Assembly (NCBI RefSeq): GCF_002906255.1
Contig: NZ_POTC01000016.1
Span: 1-64,000 of the forward strand
Length of the DNA: 64,000 nucleotides
Reading direction: 5' to 3'
From: Novacetimonas maltaceti
GTDB lineage: Bacteria > Pseudomonadota > Alphaproteobacteria > Acetobacterales > Acetobacteraceae
The position numbers were made by a program, and so were the translations under genes. Positions within the stretch are counted from its first letter, which is position 1. Each line of letters opens with the position of its first letter. Below, one piece after another: positions 28,860 to 36,461 of this stretch. Under the pieces are notes generated by a model, which did not search any database, was not told the DNA's origin, and saw only the letters and a list, made by a program, of their open reading frames with translations.

Positions 28860-29329
28860 GAACGGACGGAGGCCTCCGTCGCCATGCGGCCGCACAGGTT
28901 GGCTTCGATCCGGTCGAATACGGAATAGCACGCCGTCAGTTCGGAATCCGAAATCCCCGACAGCAGCCGGTGCGAGACGGCGTCCACCGCGTCACGCACC
29001 TGGCGTTCGATGCGCTCGCCTTCCGTCGTCAGGCGCACCAGCTTGGAGCGGCGGTCCTCCTGATCGCGGGAGCGGAAGACGAGGCCGCGGCGTTCAAGCA
29101 CGTCGAGCAGGCGGGCGACGGACGGGGCCTCGATCTCCAGCGCGCGGGCAAGGTCGGTCTGGCGCACCGGCGGCAGCAGGAGGCCCAGGTACAGGACGGG
29201 GCGCCAGGTGGCTTCGGTCAGGCCGTAATCGCGCAGGTCATGGTCCACCTGCCGCCGCCATGCCGTGCCAAGGCGCGCCAGCCTGCGTCTGAAGGACCGT
29301 TCTCGTTCAAGGCGCTCGGTATCGGCCAT
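28856..29329 (-). CDS. MarR-family transcriptional regulator
   Basis: A winged-helix regulator of about 157 residues. The DNA-binding part reads VRQTDLARALEIEAPSVARL (recognition helix) with the wing RDQEDRRSKLVRLTTEG. The ATG at 29329 fits the family length; the open frame runs 45 codons further into the promoter region. As first gene of the efflux operon it probably represses the operon and is released by an aromatic ligand, as is common for MarR proteins. Confidence 0.9.
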   Translation of the reverse strand: MADTERLERERSFRRRLARLGTAWRRQVDHDLRDYGLTEATWRPVLYLGLLLPPVRQTDLARALEIEAPSVARLLDVLERRGLVFRSRDQEDRRSKLVRLTTEGERIERQVRDAVDAVSHRLLSGISDSELTACYSVFDRIEANLCGRMATEASVRS

Positions 29330-29367
29330 TGCATCCTGCCAGCCGGGTTGGAAAAAATCATGAGCAT

Positions 29368-29380
29368 GCAAACTATTTGC
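29368..29380 (-). promoter_or_regulatory. Candidate MarR operator
   Basis: A perfect inverted repeat GCAAA-CTA-TTTGC lies 39 bases before the marR start codon, in the most AT-rich part of the upstream region. Position and symmetry suit autoregulation; binding is inferred. Confidence 0.4.
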
Positions 29381-29535
29381 CTGCTTACGATTGCGTGCAG
29401 TCGCACGTTTCCAGAAAAACAGTCCGGGAGCCAATGCAATTTCGTCATGGATACCATCTGACAATGATGTGCATCAATGATGATGGCCGGGATGTGACGG
29501 TCACGATGGCGGGGGCGGCGGCCCCCGATGTCGCG

Positions 29536-29976
29536 TCAGGCGCGGGGGCGACGTCCCGTCATGGTGCGGAACAGGTTCCAGATCGCGCGGCCGGTATGGC
29601 GCGTGACCGGGCCCGCGACGGTGCCGACCACGGCGGACAGGGCCACCGTCTGGCGCAGTTCGTTAAGGGCGTGTTCGCGGGCGAAGCGGACACGGATTTC
29701 CTCTGGCGTCATGTAGGACCGCCGTCCCATGAAGGCGAACATGCAGGCGGCGATGATATCCACCGCAAAGACGGCGCCTGACGCACCGAGCACGCTGAAG
29801 CCGAAGGTCTGGTAGAAGAAGGCCCACAGCAGGGCATGGCCGGTTATGGTCGCGAAACCGCCGAAAACGGCCGCGACAACCAGAAAGGCAGCCTGGCGGC
29901 CAAGGCGGATGGCCATCAATTTGCGTAGGGTAAGCTCCCCATCGATGATGGTCTTGCCGATTTCGCCTATTCTCAT
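29536..29976 (-). CDS. Small membrane protein, phage-holin-like/YqjE-like
   Basis: A 146-residue protein with two clear membrane helices (AAFLVVAAVFGGFATITGHA and GASGAVFAVDIIAACMFAFM) and a basic tail (RTMTGRRPRA). It follows the YqjD-like gene by 40 bases on the same strand. That order recalls the ElaB/YqjD-YqjE pair of stress-related inner-membrane proteins. Family membership is not certain. Confidence 0.55.
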   Translation of the reverse strand: MRIGEIGKTIIDGELTLRKLMAIRLGRQAAFLVVAAVFGGFATITGHALLWAFFYQTFGFSVLGASGAVFAVDIIAACMFAFMGRRSYMTPEEIRVRFAREHALNELRQTVALSAVVGTVAGPVTRHTGRAIWNLFRTMTGRRPRA

Positions 29977-30016
29977 TGCTGTCGCGTGTCCTCTGGTTTC
30001 GTCAGGCTACCAAGCC

Positions 30017-30265
30017 TTATTTCGTGGCGCGGCCCAGAAAGTAGCCGATTGCCGAGAAAATGGCGATAGCCAGAAAGGAACGTCCGCGCGAGCGCGACTT
30101 GGTGGGCGCCTCGGCGATTTCGCGGGCGTTGGAGGCAAGGTGTTCCGCCTTTTCCACGGCGGTGTGCAGGGCCTGCTTGCCATGCGTCTGCAGCAGGTTT
30201 TCGACGTGGGACTTCAGCGCCTGGAGGTCTTCATGCGTGACGTGCTTGATGTCTGTCTTGGTCAT
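30017..30265 (-). CDS. DUF883/ElaB-YqjD-like protein
   Basis: An 82-residue protein with a hydrophilic helical region (DLQALKSHVENLLQTHGKQ, AVEKAEHLASNAREIAEA) and a single C-terminal membrane helix (FLAIAIFSAIGYFLGRATK). This is the layout of tail-anchored YqjD/ElaB proteins, some of which bind ribosomes in stationary phase. First gene of a two-gene leftward unit. Confidence 0.75.
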   Translation of the reverse strand: MTKTDIKHVTHEDLQALKSHVENLLQTHGKQALHTAVEKAEHLASNAREIAEAPTKSRSRGRSFLAIAIFSAIGYFLGRATK

Positions 30266-30364
30266 TTTCTTGTCCTTGCAAAGGGGCGGGCCCGATGATC
30301 CTCTGGTATGGAGGAAGGAAACACTTATAACCTTTTCCCTGAATAGTCAGGTTTCTGTTATCGC

Positions 30365-31486
30365 ATGCCTCCTTTCTCCTCACGACTGGTTGTTCGCAAT
30401 TTCACCGCACTGGCGGGGACCCGGCCTTTCTCCTTCGGGGTCGGGGCCGGCGAATGCCATGCCCTGCTGGGAACCCGGGGGGAATACCTGTCGATCATGG
30501 CCGATGCGCTGGCCGGTCACCGGCCCGCGCTGGACGGCAACGTGGTTGTGGGGGGGATCGATGTCACGGATCGTCCGCCCCTCACGCGGATGTGCGGGTT
30601 ATGGAGCGCGCGCGACCCCCTGTTCGCGCACATGACGGTGTTTGCGAACCTGCTGTTCCCGCTGCGCGTGCGGGGGATCGCCCGGGCGGAGGCCACGGAC
30701 CGCGCGCGGCAGGCCGTCGCGCTCCTCGGTCTGGAGGGGCTGGAGGAACTGCGCCCGGCCATGCTGGATGAGGAGCAGGCCCTGCGCGTGGGGCTTGCGC
30801 GCGTGATGGTGACGGCGCCGCCCGTCATCGTGCTGGACGATCCCTTTGCCGCGTTGCCGCCGGACCGCCGCCGGAGCATGCGCGGCTTCCTTGGCCGACT
30901 GGTGCGCGCGCGCGACCTGTGCGTGGTGATGACCACCTGCGACCGCGACGATGCGCTGGTGATGGCGGAGCGTATCGGATTCGTCCATGGTCCCGACCTG
31001 CTGCAGACGGGCACGGCTGCGGACCTGTTCGACCGTCCGTCATGTGATCGCGTCGCCACCGGCTTTGCCGATGCCAACGCCCTGACCGGGCGGGTGGAGC
31101 AGATCGAGGAGGACGTGGCCGTCATCCACCTTCCGGGGGGGCTGACGGTGCAGGCCATGGCCGCCCCCGGCCTGGTGGAGGACAGCCTGTGCACCGTGTG
31201 CGTGCGTCCCGACCGGATCGCGACCCTGTTCCCCGCGCGGCCGGGGGCGATGGGCGGCATCGCGGGCGAGGATGGCGAACCGGCGATGCTGCCGGCGGTG
31301 CTGGTGGATATGCGGCACATGGGCACCTACATCCGCATGCGGCTGCGACTGTCGAACGGTGACGAGATGCTGGTGCGCCGTCCCCCGCTGCAGATCGTGT
31401 GCGGGGTGGAACCCGGCCGCCCGGCGCTGCTGGCGTGGCAGGCGGGGCAGGCTATTGCCTTTCCGTTCCGCCATGAAATGCGCTAG
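30365..31486 (+). CDS. PotA-like ABC ATPase fold with lost catalytic motifs
   Basis: A 373-residue protein with the layout of PotA/FbpC-type ATPases: nucleotide-binding domain (1-235) and a C-terminal TOBE-like region. The key motifs are degenerate. The Walker A position reads GTRGEYLSI (residues 36-44), with no GKS/T. The Q-loop reads LWSARDPLF. The signature reads MLDEEQALR instead of LSGGQ. Walker B is VIVLDD, with the catalytic Glu replaced by Asp, and the switch-His position reads TTCDRDDAL. The reading frame is intact and codon use is normal, so it looks maintained. It is followed by a binding protein and a short permease. It probably cannot hydrolyse ATP. Confidence 0.8.
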   Translation: MPPFSSRLVVRNFTALAGTRPFSFGVGAGECHALLGTRGEYLSIMADALAGHRPALDGNVVVGGIDVTDRPPLTRMCGLWSARDPLFAHMTVFANLLFPLRVRGIARAEATDRARQAVALLGLEGLEELRPAMLDEEQALRVGLARVMVTAPPVIVLDDPFAALPPDRRRSMRGFLGRLVRARDLCVVMTTCDRDDALVMAERIGFVHGPDLLQTGTAADLFDRPSCDRVATGFADANALTGRVEQIEEDVAVIHLPGGLTVQAMAAPGLVEDSLCTVCVRPDRIATLFPARPGAMGGIAGEDGEPAMLPAVLVDMRHMGTYIRMRLRLSNGDEMLVRRPPLQIVCGVEPGRPALLAWQAGQAIAFPFRHEMR

Positions 31487-31575
31487 CGTCCGGTGTGCCG
31501 TATCCCTGTGACCGTACCGGTGGTCATGCCGTCTTGTGAAGGTTCTTTCCGCTGTCTTTCCTGCTGTCTTTCCCG

Positions 31576-32634
31576 ATGACCCGTACGCGTCTTCCCACCC
31601 GTCCGTTACTGCGCCGCATGGCGTGCCTTTTCACCATGGCGGCGCTGGCGGGAGGGATGTCCGGCGCAGCATCGGCAGCGCATGCCCGTGTGGTGTCGTC
31701 CACCCATCACCGGCGCCTTGCCGTCCTGACCGTCGCGACGCAGGATGATGCCTTGGGCCGGGTGCAGGACCGCGCCTATTTCCAGCCCTTTGCCAGAAAG
31801 GCGGGCATCCGTGTCGTCCGCCGGACATGGGACGGGCAGGCGGCAACGCTGGCCGCGCATGCCGCGACGGAGTCCGCCCCCGCCACATGGGCGGTGGTGT
31901 TTGGCGAGGACAGCGCGATTCGCACGGCGTGCATGCAGGGCAGCCTGGCCCGCCTGGCAGGCAGCGTGGACAACCCCGACGGGTGTGGCGTGGCGGCCCT
32001 GCATCCGGCCATCGTGCTGGCATGGGATCGCGGCTGGCGTCCGTCGTCGCCGCGCTGGGCGGATTTCTGGGATGTCGTGCGCTATCCCGGCAAGCGGGGA
32101 TTGCGGCGTGACCCGCGCTCCACGTTGGAAATCGCGCTGATGGCCGATGGCGTGGCGCCGCAGGACGTCTATGGCATGCTGTCCACCGGGCCGGGCATCG
32201 ACCGGGCGTTCCGCAAGCTGACGCAGTTGCGCCCGTACATCACATGGTGGTCCACGCCGGAGGAATCCGCCCGTCTGGTTGAAAATGGCAGCGTGCTGAT
32301 GGGCAGCGTCTTCAGCAATGAAATCGCGGCCCTGCCCGCGCGCCGCCATGATATCGGCGTGCAGTGGGCGCAGAGCCTTGGCGAATGCCTGTCATGGGCC
32401 ATGGTGCAGGGCGTGGCCCCGGCCATGGCGGGGCAGGCGCGCGACCTGCTGCATTATATAGTGCAGCCCGAACAGAAGGTCCGCTTTGCCGCCCTGTATC
32501 CCATGGGGCAGACGGCTGCCGGGTCGCCGGTGGGGGAACCCACGGTCGACCTGCCCATGAACCCGGACTTCTGGGGCGCGCACCTGCCGGACCTGTCACA
32601 GCGTTTCGCCGACTGGCTGCACGGGCCGGCATGA
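31576..32634 (+). CDS. PotD-like periplasmic substrate-binding protein
   Basis: A binding protein of 352 residues with a Sec signal peptide (basic start, [17 protein letters not shown], cleavage before AHA). Features of the spermidine/putrescine and iron-type binding-protein group are [20 protein letters not shown] near residue 155, [17 protein letters not shown] near 220 and a C-terminal [16 protein letters not shown]. It overlaps the permease start by four bases. The ligand is unknown; the PotD-like region suggests a polyamine or another small cation. Confidence 0.75.
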   Translation: MTRTRLPTRPLLRRMACLFTMAALAGGMSGAASAAHARVVSSTHHRRLAVLTVATQDDALGRVQDRAYFQPFARKAGIRVVRRTWDGQAATLAAHAATESAPATWAVVFGEDSAIRTACMQGSLARLAGSVDNPDGCGVAALHPAIVLAWDRGWRPSSPRWADFWDVVRYPGKRGLRRDPRSTLEIALMADGVAPQDVYGMLSTGPGIDRAFRKLTQLRPYITWWSTPEESARLVENGSVLMGSVFSNEIAALPARRHDIGVQWAQSLGECLSWAMVQGVAPAMAGQARDLLHYIVQPEQKVRFAALYPMGQTAAGSPVGEPTVDLPMNPDFWGAHLPDLSQRFADWLHGPA

Positions 32635-33113
32635 TGCCACGCCCACCTGTTCCCGATGGCCGCGGCATGCTGTTCCTCATGGCGGGGGAATGCGCCCTGA
32701 CGGCGTTTGCCATGGCCGCGCTGATTGTCGTGGTGTGCATGCTCGCGCGGCGGCGCATGCCGTGGGGGCCTGCGGCAGTGCAGGCCATGCTCCTTCTCCT
32801 GCTGCTGCCGGGGGTGGGTGGCGCGCTGTGCCTGCCGCGCCTGTCCGGGTCGGCCATCGGGGCGGGGGCATGGCCGGTGCTGCAGGGAATGCTGCTGTGT
32901 CCGCTGGTGACGGTGCTGCCGCTGCGGAGCCTGCTGCGCGTACCTGCCAGCATCTCGCGCACGGCATGGGGACTGGGGGCGGGGACATGGATGCGCGCGC
33001 GCCTGTTGTGGCTGCCCCTCCTGGGACCATCTCTTGTGCTGTCGGCCTGTGCGGGGCTGGGGATGGGCGTGCTGGCCGCCATGGCGGACGTGGGGCCGGG
33101 CGTCGGGACATGA
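32631..33113 (+). CDS. Half-size ABC-permease-like protein
   Basis: A 160-residue membrane protein with about five hydrophobic helices. It keeps a recognisable EAA-type coupling loop ([20 protein letters not shown], near residues 108-127). Ordinary PotB or PotC permeases have 260-300 residues and six helices, so this one lacks over a third of the usual chain. The frame is closed by a normal stop overlapping the next start (ATGA), and the start overlaps the preceding stop in the same way, so the shortening does not look like a recent break. Confidence 0.7.
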   Translation: MMPRPPVPDGRGMLFLMAGECALTAFAMAALIVVVCMLARRRMPWGPAAVQAMLLLLLLPGVGGALCLPRLSGSAIGAGAWPVLQGMLLCPLVTVLPLRSLLRVPASISRTAWGLGAGTWMRARLLWLPLLGPSLVLSACAGLGMGVLAAMADVGPGVGT

Positions 33114-33649
33114 CGGAACGGGATATGGGGGAAATGGGCATGGAAAGCCGTAATGACGGGGGGGAGCGTCCGTTCTGGATGACCGTGCCGCTGTCGCGCA
33201 TGACGCGCGCGCAGTGGGAGTCCCTGTGTGACGGATGCGGGCGGTGCTGCCTGCACAAGCTGCGCGATGACGAGACGGAGGAGATCGTCTTCACCAACGT
33301 GGCCTGCCGCCTGCTGGATACGATGACGTGCCTGTGCACGGATTATCCCCGCCGCCAGCGCAAGGTGCAGGACTGTATCAGCCTGACGCCAGAGATGCTG
33401 GAGGAGATCGACTGGCTGCCGCCCACCTGCGGCTATCGCCTGATCCATGAAGGCAGGCCCCTGCCATGGTGGCACCCGCTGGTTTCGGGACGGCCCGAAA
33501 CCGTGCATGAGGCCGGGGTATCGGTCAGTGGCCGCGTCATCAGCGAGCGTCGTGCCGGCGCGCTGGAGGACCATGTCGTTGAATGGCCGGGCGAATGTCC
33601 CCCCGGCGCCGACAGCACACGGCCACCGGATCCATCGTCGCGCGGATGA
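33110..33649 (+). CDS. YcgN-like cysteine-cluster protein
   Basis: A protein of about 179 residues of the YcgN/UPF0260 type. It has a conserved cysteine cluster ([12 protein letters not shown] near residue 40, then CRLLD and CLCTDYPRR) and [17 protein letters not shown]. The cysteines suggest metal or iron-sulfur binding; the function of the family is unknown. The ATG at 33110 overlaps the permease stop; a later ATG at 33137 is possible. The C-terminal 25 residues are Pro/Ser-rich and may lie beyond the fold. Confidence 0.85.
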   Translation: MTERDMGEMGMESRNDGGERPFWMTVPLSRMTRAQWESLCDGCGRCCLHKLRDDETEEIVFTNVACRLLDTMTCLCTDYPRRQRKVQDCISLTPEMLEEIDWLPPTCGYRLIHEGRPLPWWHPLVSGRPETVHEAGVSVSGRVISERRAGALEDHVVEWPGECPPGADSTRPPDPSSRG

Positions 33650-34356
33650 TGGCGGCGGATGGTCCCGAAACCGTGGCCATCGCCAGCGGGCAGGTCCCGG
33701 TATGCTGGCGTCGTTCGGCGCGGGCACGGCGCATTTCCATGCGGATCGACGCCCGCAGCGGCCATGTCATCCTGACCCTTCCGCCACGCGCCCGGCGCGA
33801 GGACGCGCTGGCCCTGCTGCGGTCCCATTCGGCATGGGTCGCGGCCAGCCTTGCCCGCATGCCACAGGCCCCGCGATGGCATGACGGTGGAGAAGTGCTG
33901 ATCGACGGTCGGCCGCACCTCATCCGCCACTGTCCCGATGCCCGGCGTGGCGTATGGATCGAAGATGATGTGGTGCATGTCAGCGGGGACGCCGCCTTTC
34001 TGGTCCGGCGCCTGAGCGCCTTCCTGCGCGAGGAAGCGCGCGTAAGGCTGGGTGCGGCACTGGCGGCGCTGGCGCGGCAGGCGGGACTGCGCCCCACGCG
34101 CCTGTCGATCCGTGACACCCGCAGCAGGTGGGGCAGCTGCACCGCCGATGGGGCGATCATGCTGTGCTGGCGCCTGGTCATGGCCCCGCCACCGGTGCAG
34201 CATTACGTGATGGCCCACGAACTGGCGCATCTGCGGCACATGAACCACGGGCCTGATTTCTGGATGCTGGTGGATCGCCTGACGCCGCACCGGCGCGCGG
34301 CTGAAACCTGGCTGCGCCGCGAGGGAGGCGCCCTGCTGCGCGATATGCAGGAATGA
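33646..34356 (+). CDS. YgjP-like metallopeptidase-fold protein (DUF45)
   Basis: About 236 residues of the YgjP/WLM-type metallohydrolase family. The zinc motif is [20 protein letters not shown] near residue 185: HELAH plus a third histidine. The [20 protein letters not shown] segment precedes it, as in the family. The start at 33646 overlaps the YcgN stop (ATGA); an ATG at 33583 is in frame but would overlap by 67 bases. Related YgjP proteins have been reported as nucleotide pyrophosphatases; the activity here is not established. Confidence 0.85.
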   Translation: MMAADGPETVAIASGQVPVCWRRSARARRISMRIDARSGHVILTLPPRARREDALALLRSHSAWVAASLARMPQAPRWHDGGEVLIDGRPHLIRHCPDARRGVWIEDDVVHVSGDAAFLVRRLSAFLREEARVRLGAALAALARQAGLRPTRLSIRDTRSRWGSCTADGAIMLCWRLVMAPPPVQHYVMAHELAHLRHMNHGPDFWMLVDRLTPHRRAAETWLRREGGALLRDMQE

Positions 34357-34358
34357 GC

Positions 34359-34376
34359 CCCCCATATGGGGTTTTT
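34359..34376 (+). terminator. Short terminator after the YgjP-like gene
   Basis: CCCC-ATAT-GGGG followed by five T, directly after the stop codon. The stem is short, so strength is uncertain. Confidence 0.5.
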
Positions 34377-34469
34377 GTGCCGAAATATCTTCAAACCATG
34401 CCAGCCTGAGTTGTCGTGCATGCTGTGTGTGCTAGAAGATGCCTGCGATGCATGCATGCATGCATGAGT

Positions 34470-34557
34470 GCGAGCTTGGCGGAATGGTAGACGCACGAGA
34501 CTTAAAATCTTGCGCCCGCAACAGGGCGTGCGGGTTCGAGTCCCGCAGCTCGCACCA
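34470..34557 (+). tRNA. tRNA-Leu (anticodon TAA)
   Basis: The acceptor stem GCGAGCT pairs with AGCTCGC, followed by A and an encoded CCA. The anticodon stem CGAGA/TCTTG encloses the loop CTTAAAA, with anticodon TAA at 34503-34505. A variable arm typical of leucine tRNA and the T-arm GGTTCGAGTCC follow. It reads the rare codon UUA, which is relevant to the leucine-codon run in the ilv leader. A short (GCAT)n run lies directly upstream. Confidence 0.95.
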
Positions 34558-34999
34558 TATGGAATTCTCGATCTGACCTGTTTTTCCGGATTTCTGCAGC
34601 AGGTGCCTGCTGTGCCGGGTGCTGCGGCATGGGGGCGTGACCCGCAAGGAGCCGGGATTACTGCTTCAGCATCACTCTGGTTACGGTTTCGTGTGTCGGG
34701 TTCCGGCATGCCTGTCCGAAGGCACGGGCGGGCGGGGGATATGGCGTCCGTTCAGATAGTCAGCCATCCGGATATGGTTTTAGTTTAGTCCTTCTGGATA
34801 CATGAAAACTGCTCGGTTCCGCCTCCGCCTCCGCCTCCGGCATGGCGCAGCATCGGGTGATCTGCGGAAAGTATCACGTCTATACCTGAATAAAACACCA
34901 GGTTCCTTGAGACCGCATGGTGTCTTTTATGGTCTTCTTATGGACAGGGGCAGTAACAGGAAATATATTTCTGGAAATTGTTTTTCAGGTGTTTTTTAG
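34558..34999. other. Gene-free stretch after the tRNA
   Basis: About 440 bases without a supported gene. A 65-codon open frame (34802-34999) is rich in Arg/Leu through a short CCGCCT repeat, lacks a ribosome-binding site and resembles nothing known, so it is not called. The last 100 bases are AT-richer and likely carry the promoter of the following gene. Confidence 0.4.
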
Positions 35000-35764
35000 A
35001 TGACAAGACATGTCCCGATTGTTCTGGCTGCCATGATATGCTGCGCCGGGTTGGCGCCTGCCTGGGCGGGGGAGTGTTATAACCTGGGCAACGGGCAACC
35101 CTCGGAACTGACCGGGACGCTTGAATATGTCATGTTTCCCGGCCCGCCAAATTATGAAGATGTGCAGACAGGCGACACGCCGGAACCTTCATATGTGCTG
35201 AAACTTCATGATCCCATCTGCCTTTCTGGCGATGAGGCCGCAGACCCGAGCAAGTCTTTCCAATATGTCCAGCTGGTCTCGGGGCAGGGAATTGATGAAC
35301 AGTTCCGCCATCTGCTGCATAAGGACGTCACGGTCCATCTGACGGATGCAATGGCGGCTGTAACCGGGCATCACCATGAACCACTTGTCGCAACCGTCAC
35401 CTCTGTCAGTCCCGTGCAGGCAAAGCCCATGGAGTTTACTGACGAATACGGCACTGCGGCAACGACGGTACAGGCGTTCTATGCGGCACTGGGGGATGGG
35501 CAGGGTGCGGAGGCATCAGCCATGGTTATCCCGGAAAAACGCGCCGCACCGGCATTTTCTCCGGCGAATCTTACCCGGTTTTACGGGGGGCTGGCGGACC
35601 CCATACGCGTGGTGGGCATTGCACGGGAAAATGACAGTACTTTCATTGTAAATTACCACTACGCAACAAAATCACATGTCTGCAATGGCCGGGCAACGGT
35701 GACCACCACCATGCGTGATGGCCGGAATTTCATACAGGGCATCCATGCGCTGGATGGCTGTTAG
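35000..35764 (+). CDS. Exported DUF4431-type protein
   Basis: A 254-residue exported protein with a signal peptide (VPIVLAAMICCAGLAPAWA, cleavage before GECYN). The pattern YVLKLHDPICLSGDE, then YVQLVSG and VTGHHHEPLVATVTSV, resembles DUF4431, a small domain of unknown function. A second part (from about residue 150) is a separate small domain with TTVQAFYAALGDGQ. Four cysteines in the mature chain suggest disulfides. Converges on the XRE regulator. Confidence 0.65.
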   Translation: MTRHVPIVLAAMICCAGLAPAWAGECYNLGNGQPSELTGTLEYVMFPGPPNYEDVQTGDTPEPSYVLKLHDPICLSGDEAADPSKSFQYVQLVSGQGIDEQFRHLLHKDVTVHLTDAMAAVTGHHHEPLVATVTSVSPVQAKPMEFTDEYGTAATTVQAFYAALGDGQGAEASAMVIPEKRAAPAFSPANLTRFYGGLADPIRVVGIARENDSTFIVNYHYATKSHVCNGRATVTTTMRDGRNFIQGIHALDGC

Positions 35765-35778
35765 GCCCCGTCCGGCCT

Positions 35779-35804
35779 GACCCGGCCGGGTCTGTTCCTT
35801 TTCA
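35779..35804. terminator. Possible bidirectional terminator
   Basis: The palindrome GACCCGGCCGGGTC is followed by a T-rich stretch between two convergent genes. It is GC-rich with a weak T run. Confidence 0.35.
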
Positions 35805-36371
35805 ACGCCTTGCGCGCCGTTCGGCATATTTCTGGACCTCCATCTTGCGTTCCGTGGGCAGGCGTCGATACAGGTCGATAAGGTCACGTTCGTCGGGGGA
35901 CAGGTCCATGGTCATGGCCTGTTCCACCATGCCCCCCAGAAACAGTTCGAGCGGCACTTCAAAAAGTTGGGCGAGTTTCGGTAAATGCCTGTTGGCGCTG
36001 CTGGTGCGGCCTGTTTCCAGGGCGGCGATCGCGGAGCGGCTGAGGCCCATTGCTGCGGCAAGCTCGCTCTGGCTCATGCCGCAGGCCTTGCGCAGTGTGG
36101 CGACCTTCTTGGCCAGTTCAATGGCAGGCGCGGCCCTGGCGATGGCCTGCCCGCTCAGGGTGGCCCGGCTTTCACGGATCCAGCGGCGGAAATGGGACTG
36201 GCTGACGGCATGGGCGTCGTTTTCGCATGATGTCCCGTCATGCCGCGCCGCATGGGCCATGAGGCCGTAGGCGAGCACGCCTTCCGAAAGGTCGACGATC
36301 CGGCGTCGCGGCAACCGGGGATCATCGGGTGCCCATATCTGCCCCGGCTGGAGGAGGATGCGTGGTGCCAT
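35802..36371 (-). CDS. XRE-family transcriptional regulator
   Basis: A protein of about 189 residues with a helix-turn-helix of the Cro/CI type (LRKACGMSQSELAAAMGLSR, then SAIAALETGR), near residues 92-140 from this start. An N-terminal region of about 90 residues has no recognised domain. The frame is open 22 codons further upstream, but ATG 36371 starts a cleaner sequence. It lies 90 bases downstream of the Hint-protein gene on the same strand and may be cotranscribed. Confidence 0.75.
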   Translation of the reverse strand: MAPRILLQPGQIWAPDDPRLPRRRIVDLSEGVLAYGLMAHAARHDGTSCENDAHAVSQSHFRRWIRESRATLSGQAIARAAPAIELAKKVATLRKACGMSQSELAAAMGLSRSAIAALETGRTSSANRHLPKLAQLFEVPLELFLGGMVEQAMTMDLSPDERDLIDLYRRLPTERKMEVQKYAERRARR

Positions 36372-36461
36372 GTCAAACCCGATAAATGGCAGGACCCCGC
36401 CGCCCGCGAAAGGCGCGCGAAGCCCTGCCGTGGTCACGTCAGTGCGCGGACTGTGTGCGGA

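Noticed and set aside
34445-34466. (GCAT)n run before the tRNA as a regulatory site or attachment site
   Set aside because: It is only a short simple repeat; no matching copy flanking an element was seen.
34468-34788. A 106-codon ORF starting inside the tRNA-Leu
   Set aside because: Its first residues are the translated tRNA sequence; such ORFs are a common artefact.
34802-34999. A 65-codon ORF before the DUF4431 gene
   Set aside because: It is driven by a CCGCCT simple repeat, lacks a ribosome-binding site and has no recognisable features.
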